Part shown: one piece after another, positions 40,462 to 52,240 of the stretch
How the letters are laid out: each line of letters starts with the position of its first letter
Numbering within the stretch: position 1 is the first letter of the stretch
Assembly (NCBI RefSeq): GCF_013155365.1
Contig: NZ_JABJRA010000010.1
Coordinates: 62,001-126,000 of the forward strand
Direction of reading: 5' to 3'
From: Nocardioides sp. zg-DK7169
Lineage (GTDB): Bacteria; Actinomycetota; Actinomycetes; Propionibacteriales; Nocardioidaceae
Length of the DNA: 64,000 nt
Made by a program: the position numbers and the translations under genes
The notes under the pieces: generated by a model
What the model saw: only the letters and a program-made list of their open reading frames with translations
Database searches by the model: none
What the model was told of the DNA's origin: nothing

Positions 40462-42848
40462 CGCTCCTCCTCCTGCTCGTCTCGGTCCGCGGGCACCAGC
40501 AGCGCCACCGGCAGCCGGTCCAGCACGCCGGCCAGCTCGAGCCCGTCCGGCCCGGCCTCATGGGTGGTGCCGGTGAGCGTGTCCACCCAGCGGCCCGGTG
40601 CGAGTGCGAGACGGGTGTCGCCCCAGCCGCCGCGGGCGGCGAGCCCGACCGGCAGCCGGGTCGCCACGGTCACCGCGCCGCCGCGGTCGAAGGCGAGCAC
40701 GTGGTCGGCCGCCGGCCCGCTCGCCCCCACCCCGTCGTACGACGTGAACAGCTCGGGGCGCTCGCGGCGCAGCCGCAGGGCGGCGGCGGTCACGTGCAGC
40801 TTGGCGCTGCCGGGGTCGTCGACCCGCGCGGTGGGCGGCTCCCACGCACCGGTGCGCAGCAGCTCCGCGCGGGTCTCGAAGTCCACCCAGCGCCGGTTGT
40901 CCGGGTCCACCAGGCTCTGCTCCCACAGCTCGCTGCCCTGGTAGACGTCCGGCACGCCGGGGATGGTCAGCGCGACGAGCTTGGCGCCCAGCGCGTTGGA
41001 CCAGCCGGGCACGGTGACCCGCTCGAGCAGCTCCTCGAGCACGGCCGCGACCTTGGGGTCGTCGAAGGCGCTGTCCACCGCGGCGTGCACGGCGGCCTCG
41101 TAGTCGGCGTCGGGCGCCGTCCAGGTGGTCCGGTCGCCGGCCTCGCGCATCGCCTTCTCGGCGTACCCGTGCAGGCGCTCGCGGTCCGCGGGCCAGGCGC
41201 CGAGCACGGCCTGCCACAGCAGCGAGCCGAAGCCCGGGTCGGGCAGCGGCGCCAGGGCGAGCAGCCGGTCCAGGGCGTCGGCCCACACCTCGGGGACCTC
41301 GGCGAGGGCGGTGATGCGGGCGCGGACGTCCTCGCCGCGCTTGGTGTCGTGGGTGGAGAGCGTGGTCATCGCGTGCGGCCAGTGCTGCTGGCGCTCGGTC
41401 ATCGCGTCGTGGAAGCCGGAGACCGGCAGCGCGAAGACCGAGGGGTCCCCGCCGACCTCGTTGAGCGAGGTGAGCCGCGACCAGCGGTAGAAGGCGCAGT
41501 CCTCGACCCCCTTGGCCATCACCATGCCGCTCGTCTGCTGGAAGCGCCGGGTCCCGTCGGCCTCGCCGTCCTGGAGCCGCGGCTCCAGCCGGTCGAAGGT
41601 GCCGGCGAGGTCCGGGCGCCGGCGCCGCGCCTCGGCGAAGGCATGCTCGAGGTGCTCGCGGCCCTCGGGGAGGTAGGAGCGGTAGACGCCGAAGCAGGCC
41701 ATCAGCTCGCCGATCGCGTCCTCGGCGCGGAAGGCGGGCAGCCAGGGGTCCTCGCGGCGCAGGTCGCGCACGATCCGGCGCACCTCGGAGTGCAGCAGGT
41801 TGTCGGCGACCTCGCGCTTGGTGCCGTGGACCATCTCGTGCCAGTCCACGGCCGCGCCGCGCAGCCGGGTCTCGAGCTCGTCCAGCGGCGCCTGCCCGGC
41901 GGGGTCGGTGAGCACCCGGTCGATGTGGGCGAGCGCGTCGTACCCGGTGGTGCCGGCGGTGGCCCACGAGGCGGGCAGCCGCTCGCCGGGCTCCAGGATC
42001 TTCTCGACCAGCACGTAGGCGCCGCCGGTGAGCGCGGCGAGGTCGTCGAGGTAGCCCTTCGGGTCGCGCAGGCCGTCGGGGTGGTCCACGCGCAGGCCGT
42101 CGACGAGCCCCTCCTCGAACCAGCGCCGGATCTCGACGTGGGTGTCGGCGAAGACCTCCGGCTCCTCGACCCGGACCGCGGCCAGGGTGTTGACCGCGAA
42201 GAACCGGCGGTAGTTCAGCCCGTCGTCGGCCACCCGCCAGTTGACCAGCTCGTAGTGCTGGCGGGCGTGCACCGTCTGCGCGTCGACGCCGGGGGTGCCC
42301 CAGTCGTCGGCCGTGCCGGGAGCGAGCGGGAAGCGGTGGTCGTGGTAGCGCAGCTCGCGCTGCCCGTCCGGGCCCTCGACCACGTCGAGGTTGCCGACCG
42401 GGCCGCCGTCGAGGCCCTGGTCGTCGTCGCCGACGACCGGGATACGCAGTCGCTGGCCGGCGGCGTTCCAGTCGATGTCGAAGGCGGCGGCGCGCGCGCC
42501 GTGGCGCCCGTGCTGGAGGACCTCCCACCACCACGGGTTCGCGGCCGGCGTCGCGACGCCGACGTGGTTGGGCACGATGTCGACCAGCACGCCCATCCCC
42601 AGGCGGCGCGCCTCGGCGCTCACCGCGGCCAGGCCGTCCGCGCCGCCGCGGGAGACGTCGACGTGGTCGTGGGCGACCACGTCGTAGCCGTGGCTGCTGC
42701 CCGGCTCGGCGGCGAGCAGGGGGGAGAGGTAGACCCAGTCCACCCCCAGCTCGTGGAGGTAGGGCAGCAGCCGGGCCGCGGCGAACAGGTCGAGGTCCTC
42801 GGTGACCTGCAGCCGGTAGGTGCTGGTCGGGACCCGCGCCCCGCCCAC
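40458..42848 (-). CDS. treY: Malto-oligosyltrehalose synthase TreY
   Basis: A 796-residue GH13 isomerase that turns the reducing end of maltodextrin into a trehalosyl group. Characteristic stretches are [74 protein letters not shown] (about residue 250), [12 protein letters not shown] (about 283), [11 protein letters not shown] and [17 protein letters not shown], all diagnostic of TreY. It starts with GTG one base after the treX stop and overlaps treZ by 4 nt, so the three are one transcription unit. Confidence 0.95.
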   Translation of the reverse strand: MGGARVPTSTYRLQVTEDLDLFAAARLLPYLHELGVDWVYLSPLLAAEPGSSHGYDVVAHDHVDVSRGGADGLAAVSAEARRLGMGVLVDIVPNHVGVATPAANPWWWEVLQHGRHGARAAAFDIDWNAAGQRLRIPVVGDDDQGLDGGPVGNLDVVEGPDGQRELRYHDHRFPLAPGTADDWGTPGVDAQTVHARQHYELVNWRVADDGLNYRRFFAVNTLAAVRVEEPEVFADTHVEIRRWFEEGLVDGLRVDHPDGLRDPKGYLDDLAALTGGAYVLVEKILEPGERLPASWATAGTTGYDALAHIDRVLTDPAGQAPLDELETRLRGAAVDWHEMVHGTKREVADNLLHSEVRRIVRDLRREDPWLPAFRAEDAIGELMACFGVYRSYLPEGREHLEHAFAEARRRRPDLAGTFDRLEPRLQDGEADGTRRFQQTSGMVMAKGVEDCAFYRWSRLTSLNEVGGDPSVFALPVSGFHDAMTERQQHWPHAMTTLSTHDTKRGEDVRARITALAEVPEVWADALDRLLALAPLPDPGFGSLLWQAVLGAWPADRERLHGYAEKAMREAGDRTTWTAPDADYEAAVHAAVDSAFDDPKVAAVLEELLERVTVPGWSNALGAKLVALTIPGVPDVYQGSELWEQSLVDPDNRRWVDFETRAELLRTGAWEPPTARVDDPGSAKLHVTAAALRLRRERPELFTSYDGVGASGPAADHVLAFDRGGAVTVATRLPVGLAARGGWGDTRLALAPGRWVDTLTGTTHEAGPDGLELAGVLDRLPVALLVPADRDEQEEER

Positions 42849-42849
42849 C

Positions 42850-45129
<2,280 letters not shown>

Positions 45130-45331
45130 GGGGCACCTCTCGCGGGGCTGCGGTGGAGCAGGGTCGAAGCCGCGACGGACTGCGGGGGACGGACGCGCGG
45201 CACGGGGGCGAGTCGGGGTGGTACCCGCTGGCCGCCACCCGGAACCCTCCGGGACCTCGCGGGACCTCGGGGGAACCTTCCTGGGGGCTCGGCCCCTGCC
45301 GGCCACTGTTACCCGTGAGTATCGTGAGGGC
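45130..45331. other. Divergent intergenic region treX / acyl-CoA dehydrogenase
   Basis: A 202-bp gap holding both promoters. It contains tandem copies of GGGACCTCG at 45250-45268, spaced 10 bp, followed by a GGGGGAACC variant. No coding pattern is visible. No palindrome could be matched to a known regulator. Confidence 0.4.
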
Positions 45332-46477
45332 ATGAAGCGAGCGATCTACGACGAGGACCACGAGGCATTCCGCGGCTCGGTGCGCGAGTTCCTGGAGCGT
45401 TCGGTCATCCCGGACGTCGAGGCGTACGCCGAGGCGAAGGCCATCCCGCGCGAGTTCTGGCTCGAGGCCGGGCGCCAGGGGTTGCTCGGCCTGGCCATCC
45501 CCGAGGAGTACGGCGGGGCCGGCGCCGGCGACTACCGGTTCAACGCGGTCCTGCTCGAGGAGCTGAACAAGGTCAACGCCGCACTCGGCTCGTGCGTGGG
45601 CATCCACGCCGACATCACGGCGCCGTACCTCGTCGAGCTCGGCACCGAGGAGCAGAAGAAGCGCTGGCTGCCCGGCGTGGCCGCGGGCGAGATCCTGCTC
45701 GCCATCGGCATGACCGAGCCCTCCGGCGGCTCCGACCTCGCCGCGCTGCGGACCACCGCCGTGCGCGACGGCGACTCCTGGGTGATCAACGGCTCGAAGA
45801 CCTTCATCACCAACGGCTACTCCGCCGACCTGGTGCTGGTCGCGGCCCGCACCTCCCCGGAGAAGAAGGCCCGCGGCATCACCCTGTTCGCCGTGGAGAC
45901 CGGCACGCCCGGCTTCAGCCGCGGCCGCAAGCTCGACAAGGTCGGCCAGGACGAGTCCGACACCGCCGAGCTGTTCTTCGAGGACGTGCGCGTCACTGAC
46001 GCCGAGATCGTCGGCGAGCTCGACGGCGGCTTCATCCACATGATGCAGAAGCTGCCCCAGGAGCGCCTGGGCTGCGCGATCTCCAACGTCGCGCACGCGG
46101 CGCAGATCCTGGAGGAGACCATCGCCTACGCCAAGGAGCGCAAGGCGTTCGGGCAGTCGATCGGGCAGTTCCAGCACAACAAGTTCCTGCTCGCCGAGCA
46201 GGTGACCAAGATCGAGGTCGCCCAGGCCTACATCGACCAGTGCGTGGTCGCCCACGACGCCGGCGAGCTCGGCCCGGTGGACGCCGCGAAGGCGAAGTGG
46301 TGGTCCTCGCAGGTGCAGAACGAGGTGCTCGACCACTGCGTGCAGCTGCACGGTGGCTACGGCTTCATGAACGAGTACCGCGTCGCCCGGGCCTGGCGCG
46401 ACGCCCGCGTCTCGAAGATCTGGGCCGGGTCGAACGAGATCATGAAGGAGCTCATCGGGCGCGACCTCGGGCTCTGA
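45332..46477 (+). CDS. Acyl-CoA dehydrogenase
   Basis: A 381-residue FAD enzyme that desaturates acyl-CoA at C2-C3 with transfer of electrons to [22 protein letters not shown] is the first family signature, [18 protein letters not shown] the FAD contact, and [42 protein letters not shown] the C-terminal signature. The catalytic base at the usual Glu position is in WAGSNEIM, as in long-chain and short-chain enzymes of the common type. No ETF or other beta-oxidation gene is adjacent. The ATG at 45332 follows GTGAGGG. Confidence 0.93.
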   Translation: MKRAIYDEDHEAFRGSVREFLERSVIPDVEAYAEAKAIPREFWLEAGRQGLLGLAIPEEYGGAGAGDYRFNAVLLEELNKVNAALGSCVGIHADITAPYLVELGTEEQKKRWLPGVAAGEILLAIGMTEPSGGSDLAALRTTAVRDGDSWVINGSKTFITNGYSADLVLVAARTSPEKKARGITLFAVETGTPGFSRGRKLDKVGQDESDTAELFFEDVRVTDAEIVGELDGGFIHMMQKLPQERLGCAISNVAHAAQILEETIAYAKERKAFGQSIGQFQHNKFLLAEQVTKIEVAQAYIDQCVVAHDAGELGPVDAAKAKWWSSQVQNEVLDHCVQLHGGYGFMNEYRVARAWRDARVSKIWAGSNEIMKELIGRDLGL

Positions 46478-46492
46478 CCCACCGGCGGGGCG

Positions 46493-46511
46493 CAGGCAAG
46501 CCTTGCTTGCC
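46493..46511. promoter_or_regulatory. Possible iron-box (DtxR/IdeR-like) before the VIT gene
   Basis: GCAGGCAAGCCTTGCTTGC shares about 10 of 19 bases with the DtxR/IdeR consensus, keeping AGG..AG.CT..C.T, and contains the inverted repeat GGCAAG/CTTGCC. It lies 31 bp before the VIT-family start. The match is partial and the same palindrome could instead end the acyl-CoA dehydrogenase transcript. Confidence 0.35.
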
Positions 46512-46541
46512 GCGCCTCGCCGCGCAGGCGACCATCGAGGG

Positions 46542-47285
46542 ATGACCCCCAAGGCGCGGCACCCGGCATCCGCCACCCATCCCGGGGAGCCGGGCCAGCC
46601 GGGCACCAGCGGCGGCGTCCGGGGAAGGCTGAACTGGCTCCGGGCGGGCGTGATGGGCGCCAACGACGGCGTGGTGTCCACCGCCGGCCTGGTGGTCGGC
46701 GTCGCGGGGGCGACGACCGACCAGGGCTCGATCGCGATCGCGGGCGTCTCCGGGCTCGTCTCCGGCGCGATCAGCATGGCCGCCGGCGAGTACCTCTCGA
46801 CGAGCACCCAGCGCGACTCCGAGCTCGCGATGCTGGACACCGAGCGTCGTGAGCTGGCCGAGCAGCCCGAGGCCGAGCGCGACGAGCTCGCGGGCCTGCT
46901 CGTCGAGCGCGGCATGAGCGAGGAGGTCGCCCGGGAGGCGGCGGAGCAGATGATGGCGCGCGACCCGCTGGCCGCCCACGCGCGCGTCGAGCTCGGCATC
47001 GACCCTGACGACATCACCAACCCGTGGGCGGCGGCGTTCGCCTCGGCGATCTCCTTCGTGACCGGTGCGGCACTGCCGCTGCTGGTGATCCTGCTGGCGC
47101 CCGACGACACCCGGGTGCTGATCACCGTCCTCAGCGTGCTGGTGGCGCTGGCCATCACCGGCTTCACGAGCGCGACGCTGGGCTACGCGCCCCGCCCCCG
47201 CGCGGTGGTGCGCAACGTCGTCGGGGGCGCGCTGGCGATGGGCATCACCTATGCGATCGGGTCGGCGCTGGGGACGCAGGTCTGA
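46542..47285 (+). CDS. VIT1/CCC1 family iron/manganese transporter
   Basis: A 247-residue membrane protein. The N-terminal ATG 46542 opens into LNWLRAGVMGANDGVVSTAGLVVGVAGATTDQGSIAIAGVSGLVSGAISMAAGEYLSTSTQRDSE, the signature first two helices of CCC1/VIT1 proteins. The central cytosolic region (LDTERRELAEQPEAERDELAGLLVERGMSEEVAREAAEQMMARDP) is the metal-binding helical bundle, rich in Glu/Met. Three more helices follow. The transport of Fe2+ or Mn2+ is known for relatives, not shown here. Confidence 0.9.
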   Translation: MTPKARHPASATHPGEPGQPGTSGGVRGRLNWLRAGVMGANDGVVSTAGLVVGVAGATTDQGSIAIAGVSGLVSGAISMAAGEYLSTSTQRDSELAMLDTERRELAEQPEAERDELAGLLVERGMSEEVAREAAEQMMARDPLAAHARVELGIDPDDITNPWAAAFASAISFVTGAALPLLVILLAPDDTRVLITVLSVLVALAITGFTSATLGYAPRPRAVVRNVVGGALAMGITYAIGSALGTQV

Positions 47286-47298
47286 GGAGCCCTCCTCA
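47283..47298. terminator. Palindrome spanning two convergent stop codons
   Basis: TGAGGAG-CC-CTCCTCA is a perfect palindrome. Its first three bases are the VIT stop codon and its last three, read on the other strand, are the stop of the convergent gene. It may form a compact hairpin in both transcripts. Confidence 0.45.
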
Positions 47299-47745
47299 GC
47301 GCCCCTCGACCAGCTCGTTGTCCTCGGCGTCGTGGCCGGCGTCGTGCAGCGCCCCGATCGCCGCGTCGACCGCGCCGAGGAGGTGGGGAACGGCGGACCG
47401 GCGGTCCCCCCACACCTTGTGCATCCGCACCCGCACCTGGCTCGGCGCGGTGTCGAGCGCGTCCAGGTCGACGTGTGCGGAGTAGGTCCAGGCGGCGAAG
47501 CGCCGCGGCAGGATGCGGAAGGCGATCAGCGTCTGGATGTCCTCGGCGTCCACGATCAGATCGTTGCGCCAGGACCCGACCCGCAGCCGGGCGCTGCCGG
47601 GGGCGCGCTCCTCGAGCCGGAACTTGGCGGCGACGAGCGCGTCGACGAGGGCGGCCACGGCCACCTCGGACGGCGCGGAGGTCGTGACCGTGAGGGTGGG
47701 ATCGAGGAGGCGATACCAACTCGAGCCCGACCGCCTGCCCCACAT
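47296..47745 (-). CDS. Conserved-looking protein of unknown function
   Basis: A 149-residue protein of mixed alpha/beta composition starting MWGRRSGSSWYRLLDPTLTV. It contains VAVAALVDALVAAKFRLEERAPGSARLRVGSWRNDLIVDAEDIQTLIAFRILPRRFAAWTYSAHVDLDALDTAP, but I recognise no domain. The ATG at 47745 is chosen because upstream codons of the frame lie in a poorly coding Arg-rich extension. It is convergent with the VIT gene. Confidence 0.6.
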   Translation of the reverse strand: MWGRRSGSSWYRLLDPTLTVTTSAPSEVAVAALVDALVAAKFRLEERAPGSARLRVGSWRNDLIVDAEDIQTLIAFRILPRRFAAWTYSAHVDLDALDTAPSQVRVRMHKVWGDRRSAVPHLLGAVDAAIGALHDAGHDAEDNELVEGR

Positions 47746-47840
47746 GTCCTGCCGCCTCGACTGCTCGTGGGCCGCACCCCGGCCCCGGGTCCCCACCCTG
47801 CCCCGGCGCGCTCCGGCCAATCCTGCGCCGAGGGGACGTC

Positions 47841-47846
47841 TAGCAT
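47841..47846 (+). promoter_or_regulatory. Probable -10 element (TAGCAT) of thpR
   Basis: TAGCAT ends 6 nt before the ATG at 47853, consistent with a leaderless transcript. Confidence 0.45.
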
Positions 47847-47852
47847 CTGCTG

Positions 47853-48419
47853 ATGCGGATGTTCGCGGCCGTGGTGCCACCCGAGGAGGTCGTCGCGGAC
47901 CTCGACGCCTTCCTCGACGTACGCCGTGACGCCGGGCCGTTCCGCTGGGCGTCGGTCGAGCAGCTGCACGTGACGGTGGCGTTCTACGCCGACGTGCCGG
48001 ACCGGGCACTCGACGACCTGGTCGAGCGGCTGGGCCGGGCAGCGGCGAGGCGCACGCCGTTCGCCGCCGCGATCACCGGTGGCGGGGCGTTCCCCGGGGT
48101 CGCGCGGGCCCGGGTGCTGTGGGCCGGGCTGCGCCTCGACGAGGACGGCCGCACCGAGCTGGACCGGCTCGCGACCGGCGCCCGCGCGGCCGCGAGCCGC
48201 GCCGGGGTCGCCGTCGACGGCCAGCGCTTCCGCCCGCACGTCACCCTCGCCCGGCTCGGGCACCCCCAGGAGGTCAGCCGCTGGGTGCGGCTGCTGGACT
48301 CCTACGCCGGCCCGGAGTGGACCGTCGACCGGCTCAGCCTGATCGCCTCCCACCTCGGCGAGGGCCCCCGCGGCCGGCCCCGCTACGAGCTGGTCGACGA
48401 GCTCCCTCTCGGCCACTGA
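47853..48419 (+). CDS. thpR: RNA 2',3'-cyclic phosphodiesterase
   Basis: A 188-residue 2H phosphoesterase. The two catalytic HxT motifs are LHVTVAF (His39-Thr41) and PHVTLAR (about residue 128), and the start MRMFAAVVPPEEVVADL is the usual first strand. The ligase-like family hydrolyses 2',3'-cyclic phosphates on RNA ends. It is followed 9 bp later by the 22-bp repeat array. Confidence 0.9.
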   Translation: MRMFAAVVPPEEVVADLDAFLDVRRDAGPFRWASVEQLHVTVAFYADVPDRALDDLVERLGRAAARRTPFAAAITGGGAFPGVARARVLWAGLRLDEDGRTELDRLATGARAAASRAGVAVDGQRFRPHVTLARLGHPQEVSRWVRLLDSYAGPEWTVDRLSLIASHLGEGPRGRPRYELVDELPLGH

Positions 48420-48428
48420 CCCCCTCGC

Positions 48429-48516
48429 CGAGTCGGGGCCAGTGGTCGCGCGAGTCGCCCCCCATGGTTGCGCGAGTCGGCCCGTGTGGCGCACCGAGTC
48501 GGCGCTCGTGGCGTCC
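48429..48516. repeat. 22-bp tandem repeat array, locus B (4 units)
   Basis: Four contiguous 22-bp units (48429-48450, 48451-48472, 48473-48494, 48495-48516). Each begins with CGAGTCG and has TGG at positions 15-17. The last unit matches the second unit of locus C over its first 19 bp, and the third matches locus A's first unit over 17 bp. The array starts 9 bp after the thpR stop and ends 22 bp before the aminopeptidase start. Confidence 0.85.
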
Positions 48517-48526
48517 GCGGCACCGT

Positions 48527-48532
48527 TACGGT
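48527..48532 (+). promoter_or_regulatory. Probable -10 element (TACGGT) of the aminopeptidase gene
   Basis: TACGGT ends 6 nt before the ATG at 48539, which has no ribosome site, indicating a leaderless mRNA. It lies directly after the repeat array. Confidence 0.45.
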
Positions 48533-48538
48533 CGGGGG

Positions 48539-50977
48539 ATGTCCCTCACCCTCGACGAGGCCCGCGCCCGGGCCGCCCAGCTGAGCGACGTCGCCTACGA
48601 CATCGAGCTCGACCTCACCGAGGCGTCCGCCGAGACCTTCGGGTGCCGCACGGTCGTCACCTTCACGACTAGGGAGCCGGAGACGTTCCTGGAGCTCACC
48701 GCCGCCCGCGACCTCCTGGTGCTCGTCGACGGCGCCCCGGCGACCGAGGCGTACGACGGGCGCCGGATCGCGCTCACCGACCTGCCCACCGGCGTCCCGG
48801 TGCGGGTGGAGGTGTCGGCGCGCGTCCCCTATGTCACCGACGGCGACGGGATGCACCGCTTCACCGACCCGGCCGACGGCGAGACCTACCTCTCGGCGTA
48901 CCTCGGCATGGACGTCTCCCAGCGGGTCTTCCCCTGCTTCGACCAGGTGGACCTCAAGGCGCCGGTCACGATGACGGTGCGCGCCGACCCCGCCTGGACG
49001 GTGCTGGCCAACGGCCGGGCCACCGGGCGCGACGGCGGCACCTGGCGTTTCGCGACCACCCCGCCGATCCCGACCAACATGGTCGTCGTCTGCGCGGGGC
49101 CGTGGCACTCGGTCACCTGGGAGCACCGCGGCCTGCCGTTCGGCTGGCACGCGCGCCGCTCGCTGGCCGCCGAGCTCGACCGCGACGCCGCGGAGCTGCG
49201 CGCGCTGACCGAGGGCTGCTTCGACCACTACGCCGAGCTGCTCGCCGAGCCGTTCGCCTTCGACTCCTACGACCAGGCGTTCGTGCCGGGCCAGAACTGG
49301 GGCGCGCTGGAGACCCCCGGCTGCGTCACCTACCGCGACGAGCTGCTGCCCCGCGGCCGGATGGGCGAGCCCGTGCGGGTGCGCCGGGCCACGATCGTCG
49401 CGCACGAGATGGCGCACATGTGGTTCGGCAACCTCGTCACGATGCGCTGGTGGGAGGACACCTGGCTCAACGAGTCCTTCGCCGACTACATGGGCTACCG
49501 CGTCGCGCGCGACGGGGCCGGGTACGCCGACACGCTGGTCGCCCACGAGGCGCGCCGCAAGCCGCGGGCCTACGACGCCGACCTGCGCCGCTCCACCCAC
49601 CCGGTCGCCCCGCGCGCCGAGGAGGTGCCCGACGTGGACGCGGCGTTCAACAACTTCGACCAGATCTCCTACGCCAAGGGCAACTCGGTGCTGCGCCAGC
49701 TGGTGACCTGGCTCGGCGACGAGGCGTTCGTGGCCGGCGTCGACGCCCACCTCGCCGCCCACCGCTTCGGCAACGCCACGCTGACCGACTTCGTCGACGC
49801 CCTCGACGCCGCCTCCGACCGCGACGTGCGCGGCTGGGTCGAGGTGTGGCTGCGCCGCTCGGGCCACGACACGGTCCGCGTCGAGCGCGACGGCGGCGTA
49901 CCGGTGCTCTCCCGTGAGGGCGAGCGCCCGCACCGCCTCCGGGTCACGGCGTACGACGTGGCGCCCGGCGGCACCTGGACCGAGGTCGGCTCCCGCTTCG
50001 TCGACGTCGCCGCCGAGCCGGTGCGCCTGGAGGAGTGGGCCGGCCGGGTGGTGGTGCCGAACAGCCACGGGGAGACCTTCGCGCGCCTGCGCCTGGACCC
50101 GGAGTCCTGGGAGGCGGCGCGCACCGGGCTGTCCGGTCTCGACGACGTGCTGGTCCGCACGGTCCTGTGGCAGCACGCCTTCGAGCTGGTGCAGTCGCGG
50201 CTGCTCCCGGTGGAGGAGTACGCCGACCTGGTGGCCGCCCACCTGCCCGGCGAGACGCACCCCGAGCTGCTCGAGGCGGTGCTGGACCGCACCCTCGACG
50301 AGGTGCTGCTGCGCCGGACCGCGCCCGGGGAGCCCGAGCGGCTGTCCGCGATCGTCGCCGACGCCTGCGCGCGCGGCCTGGCGGCCGGCGCCGACGACCC
50401 GGAGCGCGCGCTGGCCTGCACCCGGGGCCTGATCGCCACCTCGACGGACCTCGACCTGCTGCGCGCCTGGCTGGCCGCGGCCCGCGCCAGCGGACGCACC
50501 GCCGAGGGCGTCGAGCTGACCCCCGCCCTGGTCTGGGGGCTCGTGCACCGGCTGGCCGAGCTCGGGGCGCTGGACGCCGCAGCGATCGAGGAGGAGCGCC
50601 GCCGCGACGGCACCGTGGACGGCGACCTCGGCGCGGCGCGGGCGCTCGCGGCGCGGCCGACCGAGGAGGCGAAGGCGGAGGCCTGGTCGCGGATGGCCGA
50701 CGACGCGGAGGTCTCCAACCGCCACTACGCGGCGCTGGCCGCCGGCCTGTGGTCGCCGGTGCAGGGCGACCTCCTCGAGCCGTACGTCGCCCGCTACCTG
50801 GCCGAGGCGCCCGGTATCGCCGAGCGCCGGGGGCAGTCGTTCTCGCAGGTCGTCGGGCGTGCCTTCCCGGCGCTCGCGCTGGCCCCGGACCAGGTGCAGC
50901 TGCTGCGCGACGCCCTCACCGGCGAGCTGCCGCCGGTGCTGCGCCGTCACTGGGAGGACCGCCTCGACGACCTCTGA
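48539..50977 (+). CDS. pepN: Aminopeptidase N (M1 family)
   Basis: An 812-residue zinc metallopeptidase that removes N-terminal residues from peptides. The zinc site is HEMAHMWFGNLVTMRWWEDTWLNE, with His289, Glu290, His293 and Glu312. The exopeptidase motif, normally GAMEN, reads GALET here (residues 255-259), so the Met and Asn are replaced. The start MSLTLDEARARAAQL and YLGMDVSQRVFPCFDQVDLKAPVTMTV follow the actinobacterial PepN pattern, and the C-terminal ERAP1-like domain is complete. The gene lies between two 22-bp repeat arrays. Confidence 0.93.
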   Translation: MSLTLDEARARAAQLSDVAYDIELDLTEASAETFGCRTVVTFTTREPETFLELTAARDLLVLVDGAPATEAYDGRRIALTDLPTGVPVRVEVSARVPYVTDGDGMHRFTDPADGETYLSAYLGMDVSQRVFPCFDQVDLKAPVTMTVRADPAWTVLANGRATGRDGGTWRFATTPPIPTNMVVVCAGPWHSVTWEHRGLPFGWHARRSLAAELDRDAAELRALTEGCFDHYAELLAEPFAFDSYDQAFVPGQNWGALETPGCVTYRDELLPRGRMGEPVRVRRATIVAHEMAHMWFGNLVTMRWWEDTWLNESFADYMGYRVARDGAGYADTLVAHEARRKPRAYDADLRRSTHPVAPRAEEVPDVDAAFNNFDQISYAKGNSVLRQLVTWLGDEAFVAGVDAHLAAHRFGNATLTDFVDALDAASDRDVRGWVEVWLRRSGHDTVRVERDGGVPVLSREGERPHRLRVTAYDVAPGGTWTEVGSRFVDVAAEPVRLEEWAGRVVVPNSHGETFARLRLDPESWEAARTGLSGLDDVLVRTVLWQHAFELVQSRLLPVEEYADLVAAHLPGETHPELLEAVLDRTLDEVLLRRTAPGEPERLSAIVADACARGLAAGADDPERALACTRGLIATSTDLDLLRAWLAAARASGRTAEGVELTPALVWGLVHRLAELGALDAAAIEEERRRDGTVDGDLGAARALAARPTEEAKAEAWSRMADDAEVSNRHYAALAAGLWSPVQGDLLEPYVARYLAEAPGIAERRGQSFSQVVGRAFPALALAPDQVQLLRDALTGELPPVLRRHWEDRLDDL

Positions 50978-50991
50978 CCCCCGCCCCTCGC

Positions 50992-51057
50992 CGAGTCGGC
51001 GCGAATGGTGGCGCGAGTCGGCGCTCGTGGCGCGGCGAGTCGACCCAAATGACGCGA
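50992..51057. repeat. 22-bp tandem repeat array, locus C (3 units plus a decayed fourth)
   Basis: Three contiguous 22-bp units (50992-51013, 51014-51035, 51036-51057) followed by a truncated GTCGGCGGGTGTGAC. All begin CGAGTCG; the third has lost the middle G (CGACCC). It starts 15 bp after the aminopeptidase stop and runs into the pntAA promoter. Confidence 0.8.
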
Positions 51058-51075
51058 CCCGTCGGCGGGTGTGAC

Positions 51076-51081
51076 TAGGTT
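51076..51081 (+). promoter_or_regulatory. Probable -10 element (TAGGTT) of the pnt operon
   Basis: TAGGTT ends 7 nt before the GTG at 51089, the same hexamer and spacing as before the biotin carrier gene at 3490. The upstream promoter half lies in the decayed repeat unit. Confidence 0.5.
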
Positions 51082-51088
51082 CACACCT

Positions 51089-52240
51089 GTGAGGGTCGCC
51101 GTGGTCCGGGAGACCCGCGAGCACGAGACGCGGGTGGCGTTGACACCTGAGCTGGTCGGGAGGCTGACCGGGCTCGGGTGGGAGGTCGCGGTCGAGCCCG
51201 GGGCCGGCGAGCGGGCCCTGCGCCCCGACGAGGAGTACGCCGCGGCCGGCGCGGTCCTCGACCCCGGCCTCGCCCACGACCTCTCCGGCGCCGACCTGGT
51301 GCTCTCGGTCCAGCCCCTGGCGCGCGAGCGGGTACGCCGCCTGCGCCGCGGCGCCACCACCGTCTCGTTCCTGCCCGCGACCCAGGAGCCCGCCCTGGTG
51401 GCGGACCTGCGCGACGTGGGGGCGACGTCGTTCGCGATGGAGCTGGTCCCGCGGATCTCGCGCGCGCAGTCGATGGACGCGCTCTCCTCGCAGTCGCTGG
51501 TGGCGGGCTACCGCTGCGCCGTGGTGTGCGCGGGGCTGCTGCGCCGCTTCCTGCCGCTGAACATGACCGCCGCGGGCACCGTCCCGCCCGCCGAGGTGAT
51601 GGTGCTCGGCGCCGGGGTCGCCGGGCTCCAGGCGATCGCGACCACCCGGCGCCTGGGCGCGGTGGTGCGCGCCTACGACGTGCGCGCCGCGGCCGCGGAG
51701 GAGATCCGCTCGGTGGGCGCCCACGCGATCGAGCTGGAGCTGCCGACGCTGGAGGGCGCGGGCGGCTACGCCCGGGAGATGTCGCAGGAGCGCGCCGAGC
51801 GCCAGCGCGAGCTGCTCACGCCGTACGTCGCGGCCGCCGACGCCCTGATCACCACCGCCGCCGTGCCCGGCCGGGCGGCGCCGCTCCTGGTCACCGCGGC
51901 GATGGTCGAGCAGATGCGCCCCGGCTCGGTGGTCGTCGACCTCGCCGCCGACGCCCCGACCGGCGGCAACGTCGAGGGGTCCGTGCCCGGCGAGGTGGTG
52001 CGGATCGGCGGCGCGCAGGTGTGGGGCGGGCGCAACGTGCCGGCCCAGATGCCCGAGCCGGCCTCGCGGCTCTACGCCGCCAACGTGACCGACCTGGTCG
52101 CGCTGCTGACCCGCGACGGCGCCCTGGACCCGGACTGGGAGGACGAGATCGTGGCCAGCAGCTGCGTCACCCACGACGGCGAGGTGCGCCACGAGCCCGC
52201 CCGGCTGGTGCTCGAGGAGCCGGGCGGTGAGACCGCATGA
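51089..52240 (+). CDS. pntAA: NAD(P) transhydrogenase subunit alpha part 1
   Basis: A 383-residue soluble NAD(H)-binding domain of proton-translocating transhydrogenase. VAVVRETREHETRVALTPELVGRLTGLGWEVAVEPGAG is the AlaDH/PNT N-terminal signature, and EVMVLGAGVAGLQAIATTRRLGAVVRAYDVRAAAAEEIRSVGA is the Rossmann NAD site with the RQD-loop-like region downstream. The chosen GTG at 51089 follows TAGGTT by 7 nt; the frame is also open from 51071. It is first of a three-gene operon with 4-nt overlaps, i.e. the split-alpha form of the enzyme. Confidence 0.93.
   Translation: MRVAVVRETREHETRVALTPELVGRLTGLGWEVAVEPGAGERALRPDEEYAAAGAVLDPGLAHDLSGADLVLSVQPLARERVRRLRRGATTVSFLPATQEPALVADLRDVGATSFAMELVPRISRAQSMDALSSQSLVAGYRCAVVCAGLLRRFLPLNMTAAGTVPPAEVMVLGAGVAGLQAIATTRRLGAVVRAYDVRAAAAEEIRSVGAHAIELELPTLEGAGGYAREMSQERAERQRELLTPYVAAADALITTAAVPGRAAPLLVTAAMVEQMRPGSVVVDLAADAPTGGNVEGSVPGEVVRIGGAQVWGGRNVPAQMPEPASRLYAANVTDLVALLTRDGALDPDWEDEIVASSCVTHDGEVRHEPARLVLEEPGGETA

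Noticed and set aside
39001..40944. Plus-strand frame opposite treZ/treY
   Set aside because: Mirror frame with low-complexity Val/Gly/Arg/His content; TreZ and TreY motifs are on the minus strand.
45218..45331. N-terminal extension of the acyl-CoA dehydrogenase
   Set aside because: Family similarity starts at the ATG at 45332; the extension lies in the divergent promoter region.
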